Below, piece by piece: positions 60,992 through 64,000 of a DNA stretch of 64,000 nt. The notes under the pieces are model-generated. The model was not told the origin of the DNA, searched no databases, and worked only from the letters and a program-made list of their open reading frames with translations. A program made the position numbers and the translations under genes. This DNA is from Paenibacillus periandrae. GTDB taxonomy: Bacteria; Bacillota; Bacilli; Paenibacillales; NBRC-103111. Position 1 is the first letter of the stretch; every line of letters begins with the position of its first letter. Location: assembly GCF_022458865.1 (NCBI RefSeq), contig NZ_JAJNMU010000033.1, forward strand, positions 36,140 to 100,139, given 5' to 3'.

Positions 60992-61199
60992 CTAGAATTC
61001 TGGTGAAAAACGAGCGCAGCGGCCAAATGATCCTGGAGAAGCGTGAGCGTTCGCCTTTGAAATCGTGAATAAACCGCTTAATCTCATACAATTTCACGAT
61101 TTAAACAGCTGAGAGTTTGCTAAAGCAAACTGGCTTCGTAAGCACTATCCCGGAGGGATATTTGGCCGCGCAGTGAGACTTATTCACCGGGCTTCTAGA
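60992..61199 (-). repeat. MITE-like element with terminal inverted repeats, copy B
   Basis: 208 bases, in opposite orientation to copy A at 47876-48046. Long blocks match almost exactly when inverted, for example GCGCGGCCAAATATCC, ATTCACGATTTCAAAGGCG and GGATCATTTGGCCGCT-like segments. Copy B has about 45 extra inner bases, including a small AGTTTGC...GCAAACT hairpin, so copy A is a shortened version or B has an insert. Together with 60924-60991 and 61200-61277 (no features seen) it fills the gap before the glycosidase gene. Confidence 0.8.
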
Positions 61200-61277
61200 A
61201 ATACCACGATTCACCGCAATAAAATCAGAGTTATTGAAAGAACAGCTCATTCCTATAAAACGGAGGCGAAATCTGCT

Positions 61278-62222
61278 ATGACAATAAATGAATTTGCTCC
61301 CAAAGCACCTTTATTCAGAGATCCGATCTATGATGGTGCGGCTGATCCAGTCGTGATTTGGAACCGTCAGGCTGCCGAATGGTGGATGATTTATACGAAC
61401 CGCAGAGCTACAGCCGAAGGCCTTGGAGTTCAGTGGGTGCACGGGACCGATCTGGGGGTGGCTTCCTCTGCCGATGGCGGACAAAACTGGCTGTATCGGG
61501 GAACACTTACCGGACTTGAGCTGGAATGGGGTCGTAATACATTCTGGGCTCCTGAAATCATCTGGCATGAAGATCAGTACCATATGTATGTGAGCTATAT
61601 TCAAGGAATCCCGCAGCAATGGGCAGGCCATTCGCGCCATATTATCCATTATACAAGCCCTGATTTACTGAAGTGGACTTACCAATCCCGCTTACAATTA
61701 AGCTCGGAGCGTGTGATCGATGCCTGTGTGCACAAGCTTCCAGACGGCAAGTTTCGGATGTGGTATAAGGATGAAGACCATCATTCGCACACCTATGCTG
61801 CAGATAGTGATGATTTGTACAATTGGACGGTAGTGGGACCCGTGATTACAGGTCGCGGTCATGAAGGGCCCAACGTATTTATCCTTGGCGGCAGCTATTG
61901 GATGCTAGTCGATGAATGGCGGGGACAAGGTGTGTACCAATCAGAGAATGGCGTAGACTGGGTTAACCAGGGGCTTATCCTTGATCAGCCTGGTCAGCGC
62001 GAGGATGATCAGACGATTGGCCTTCATGCCGATGTCGTGGTGCAGGGCGAGCATGCCTTTATCTTTTATTTTACTCATCCGGAACGCAAACCCGGCCAGC
62101 CAGAGCGTACTTATCAGGAACGCCGAAGCTCGATTCAAGTGGCGAAACTTACGGTTAAGGACGACAGGCTGGTTTGCGACCGGGATGAACCGTTTGATTT
62201 TCACATGATAGCTCCTGAATAA
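61278..62222 (+). CDS. Five-bladed beta-propeller glycosidase (GH43/GH32-like)
   Basis: 314 residues without a signal peptide, so probably intracellular. Acidic residues in positions typical of five-bladed-propeller glycosidases are seen: DGAADPVVIW near the N-terminus, NTFWAPEIIW in the second blade, and GHEGPNVFILGG in the fourth. Blade repeats such as LGVASSADGGQNWLYRG and YAADSDDLYNWTVVG support the fold. The ATG at 61278 (MTINEF) is used; upstream in-frame sequence runs into the MITE-like repeat and is not coding. GGAGG lies 11 bases before the ATG, a rather long spacing. It probably hydrolyses short glycosides such as arabinosides, xylosides or fructosides. Confidence 0.78.
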   Translation: MTINEFAPKAPLFRDPIYDGAADPVVIWNRQAAEWWMIYTNRRATAEGLGVQWVHGTDLGVASSADGGQNWLYRGTLTGLELEWGRNTFWAPEIIWHEDQYHMYVSYIQGIPQQWAGHSRHIIHYTSPDLLKWTYQSRLQLSSERVIDACVHKLPDGKFRMWYKDEDHHSHTYAADSDDLYNWTVVGPVITGRGHEGPNVFILGGSYWMLVDEWRGQGVYQSENGVDWVNQGLILDQPGQREDDQTIGLHADVVVQGEHAFIFYFTHPERKPGQPERTYQERRSSIQVAKLTVKDDRLVCDRDEPFDFHMIAPE

Positions 62223-62242
62223 TGAAAGAAGGTTAGATTAAC

Positions 62243-62806
62243 ATGACAGAATCGCGAAAAATTACAGTTACACAGGTTAAAAAGGCTCTCAAAGATTATG
62301 ACAAAGATACGCTGTTATCGATCCTTATGGATTGCTACAAACAAAGCAATGATGTTAAAAATTATATTCATGTTCTGATCAATCCTGATGAAGCGGTGGA
62401 CGAACTTTACACCAAAGCAAGGAAGCTTATTATGAACGAGTTTTTCCCGCAGAAGGGGTACGGCAAGCTTCGGCTAGCACAAGCCAAAAAAGCGATTACG
62501 GATTTTAAAAAACTAAGCAATGATGAAACCCGAACTATAGACTTGATGATTTATTATGTGGAGTCAGGTGTTAAGTTTACAAATACGTATGGAGATATTA
62601 ATGAAACGTTTTATTACAGCATGGCATCCATGTATGCCAATGTAATCTCAAAGATCATCGAAAATGACAAGCTCTACATTCGTTTCAGTGATCGTTTGGA
62701 GCAAATAGTAAATGACACTTCAGACATCGGTTGGGGCTTCCATGATGAGCTTTCTTATTCGTATCATGAGCTTTTAGCTGCTGTAGATGGAGATGAAACA
62801 ATCTGA
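62243..62806 (+). CDS. DUF6155 family protein
   Basis: 187 residues, all-helical and highly charged, beginning KITVTQVKKALKDYDKDTLLSILMDCYKQSNDVKNYI. This matches the DUF6155 family as I recall it; no function is known. It follows the glycosidase gene by 20 bases and overlaps the Nudix gene by one base (TGATG), so the three are probably one operon with coupled translation. Confidence 0.65.
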   Translation: MTESRKITVTQVKKALKDYDKDTLLSILMDCYKQSNDVKNYIHVLINPDEAVDELYTKARKLIMNEFFPQKGYGKLRLAQAKKAITDFKKLSNDETRTIDLMIYYVESGVKFTNTYGDINETFYYSMASMYANVISKIIENDKLYIRFSDRLEQIVNDTSDIGWGFHDELSYSYHELLAAVDGDETI

Positions 62807-63294
62807 TGAGCAACATACAACCGCTGCCCTATACTTATGGAATGTACACGATGTGTCTTGTTCAAGACGGAAACCGTGTATTACTGGTAAATCGCCCAAG
62901 CGAAAAAGGATTTCCAGGTTATATCGGTCCTGGCGGCAAAATCGATTTTCCTGAAAGCCCTACTGAGGGAGCTGTTCGCGAGGTGCTTGAGGAAACAGGG
63001 CTAACTGTTACGAAGCTGGTCTACAAAGGAATGGCTGAGCATGTCGAGCCCAAAACCAATTACCGTTACATGGTATTCAACTATGTGGCTACGGCTTATG
63101 AGGGTACCCTGCTGCACAACCCGCCCGAAGGCGAGCTCCTCTGGGTACCGATCAATGAGGCTTTGAATCTCCCGATGCAGCCGTGGTTCAAGGAGCGATT
63201 TCCTTTGTTCTTCGAAGAAGGGACCTTTGAAATCCATGCTGTATGGGACGGAGAAAGCAAGCAGACCCTGGAGAAAACGATCAAGAAGCTGTAG
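62806..63294 (+). CDS. Nudix hydrolase (MutT-like)
   Basis: 162 residues. The Nudix box GGKIDFPESPTEGAVREVLEETGL fits GX5EX7REUXEEXGU exactly (about residues 45-68). It hydrolyses a nucleoside diphosphate linked to another group, perhaps 8-oxo-dGTP as in MutT; substrate unknown. Its ATG overlaps the stop of the DUF6155 gene by one base. Confidence 0.9.
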   Translation: MSNIQPLPYTYGMYTMCLVQDGNRVLLVNRPSEKGFPGYIGPGGKIDFPESPTEGAVREVLEETGLTVTKLVYKGMAEHVEPKTNYRYMVFNYVATAYEGTLLHNPPEGELLWVPINEALNLPMQPWFKERFPLFFEEGTFEIHAVWDGESKQTLEKTIKKL

Positions 63295-63426
63295 ACGCTC
63301 TGAGCTTGATCTTCCACCATGTCGGCCTCATTTATTGAAAGTTAGTAAAACTGTCAGTACCCTTCTATCAATTTAAATCATAGAGTATAGTGCACTTAAA
63401 TCTACTTATGAAAGGAGTGCATTCAT

Positions 63427-63813
63427 ATGTCTGACAAAGTGACTCTATCAACCGGTGTGCTGACCAGAGAGCCTGATACCATTACTGCCGTCATCAATCT
63501 TGCAAATGTGGACAAGAACAATTCACACCGTATTACTGTCGAAGTACTGGATTGGTCCTCTTATTCTGATCCTGTACGGCTTCCAGTGCTTATAGGCGAT
63601 AACGTACCTGTTGTATTTCCCTATCGTCTGGCAGGCAATAATTTGGCTGTGATGTATGTTGATCTGGATGAATCTGTCGATCTCTACGAAATCCGGATTA
63701 CTTCTCACAAACACAAAAAAATTATCGCCAACTGTTTTGGAAGAAGTCTTCCTCCTTATACCAGTCAGCAAGGAAATACTGTACTTCAAAGCCAGCTTTT
63801 CAAAATGAATTAA
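63427..63813 (+). CDS. Small protein of unknown function
   Basis: 128 residues. MSDKVTLSTGVLTREPDTITAVINLANVDKNNSHRITVEVLDWSS suggests an all-beta, immunoglobulin- or coat-like fold with no signal peptide. GAAAGGAG precedes the ATG. I do not recognise the family. The beta-rich pattern with few charged helices would suit a spore-surface or exosporium component, which is a guess. Confidence 0.6.
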   Translation: MSDKVTLSTGVLTREPDTITAVINLANVDKNNSHRITVEVLDWSSYSDPVRLPVLIGDNVPVVFPYRLAGNNLAVMYVDLDESVDLYEIRITSHKHKKIIANCFGRSLPPYTSQQGNTVLQSQLFKMN

Positions 63814-63903
63814 CCATCGGTACAAAATACTGCCTCTTAACCTTGAGATGACAGCAGCAGCCCAGCAGAATGTAGAGGCCACTGAAAAAGTCCATCTTTA
63901 AGA

Positions 63904-63951
63904 AAAAGGTACAGTTCTTCAAGAAAGTTGAAGAGCCTGTACCTTTTTTGC
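63904..63951. terminator. Bidirectional terminator
   Basis: AAAAAGGTACAG and CTGTACCTTTTT form a long stem with further TCTTCAA/TTGAAGA pairing. It lies 90 bases after the last complete gene and just before a perfect TATAAT at 63954-63959 that probably begins the next transcript. Confidence 0.8.
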
Positions 63952-63991
63952 CGTATAATTGAGTCATCTTAAAAAAGCGTGGGTGAGAGCG

Positions 63992-64000
63992 GATGATTCG
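63992..64000 (+). CDS. Possible start of the next gene (partial)
   Basis: ATGATTCG at the right edge follows GTGAGAGCGG, a weak ribosome site, and a TATAAT about 33 bases upstream. Only two to three codons are visible, so the call rests on position alone. Confidence 0.3.

Noticed and set aside
1..64000. CRISPR arrays, tRNA or rRNA genes, prophage modules
   Set aside because: No regularly spaced repeats, cloverleaf-like sequences, rRNA signatures or phage genes were seen on reading through.

Overview
The window reads as a chromosomal segment of a Gram-positive, low-to-mid GC member of the Paenibacillaceae (most likely Paenibacillus or a close relative). The inference rests on strong AGGAGG-type ribosome sites, a T-box leader before proS, CcpA-like cre sites, lipobox-type solute-binding proteins, and four LplB/YtcP-type (CUT1) sugar transporters that lack their own ATPase. 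No database could be consulted; all names come from reading motifs and translations.

Layout. 1-3.5 kb: glycolate oxidase genes glcD and glcF (glcF runs off the left edge), with a divergent FadR-type GntR regulator and a 13-bp palindrome between them. 3.5-5.5 kb: fructokinase and a zinc polyol dehydrogenase. 5.6-14.8 kb: sugar locus 1, with an AraC-type membrane sensor, two permeases, a binding lipoprotein, a PrsA/SurA-like protein and a secreted beta-helix protein. 15-20 kb: a CsoR-type copper sensor, a Gfo/Idh/MocA dehydrogenase, an AraC regulator and a large FAD oxidoreductase. 20.2-23.4 kb: a cyclic-di-GMP unit, in which a c-di-GMP-I riboswitch with its own terminator precedes a FapA-like gene and an HD-GYP phosphodiesterase. 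The phosphodiesterase has no ordinary start codon. 23.6-31 kb: a PfkB kinase, a DUF1904 protein, a hydrolase remnant, a giant pseudokinase-ATPase-LuxR regulator, a tiny lipoprotein and a TM2 protein. 31-38.4 kb: sugar locus 2 with a YesM/YesN two-component system and a phytanoyl-CoA dioxygenase-like enzyme. 38.6-39.6 kb: two tandem CheY-like proteins.

39.8-47.7 kb is sugar locus 3: dehydrogenase, two permeases, binding protein, cupin, TIM-barrel isomerase, Tm-1-like ATP-binding protein and a PEP-hydrolase-like TIM barrel. All are on the minus strand and tightly spaced. This is the best candidate for an undescribed catabolic pathway. 48.1-55.8 kb is sugar locus 4: binding protein, AraC-type sensor, enolase-superfamily dehydratase, two permeases and an XRE-cupin regulator. 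Each of these loci appears to pair uptake with a sensor and one or more carbohydrate enzymes, under general carbon control.

56-64 kb is a more mixed right end: a 32-residue membrane peptide gene with its own promoter and terminator, a decayed secreted-protein gene, an Rpn-family nuclease, T-box-controlled proS, a uracil-DNA-glycosylase-like gene, a five-bladed-propeller glycosidase, a DUF6155 protein, a Nudix hydrolase and an unknown small protein. A 170-210-bp non-coding element with terminal inverted repeats occurs twice in opposite orientation (47876-48046 and 60992-61199) and looks like a MITE. No rRNA, tRNA, CRISPR, prophage or intact insertion sequence was seen.
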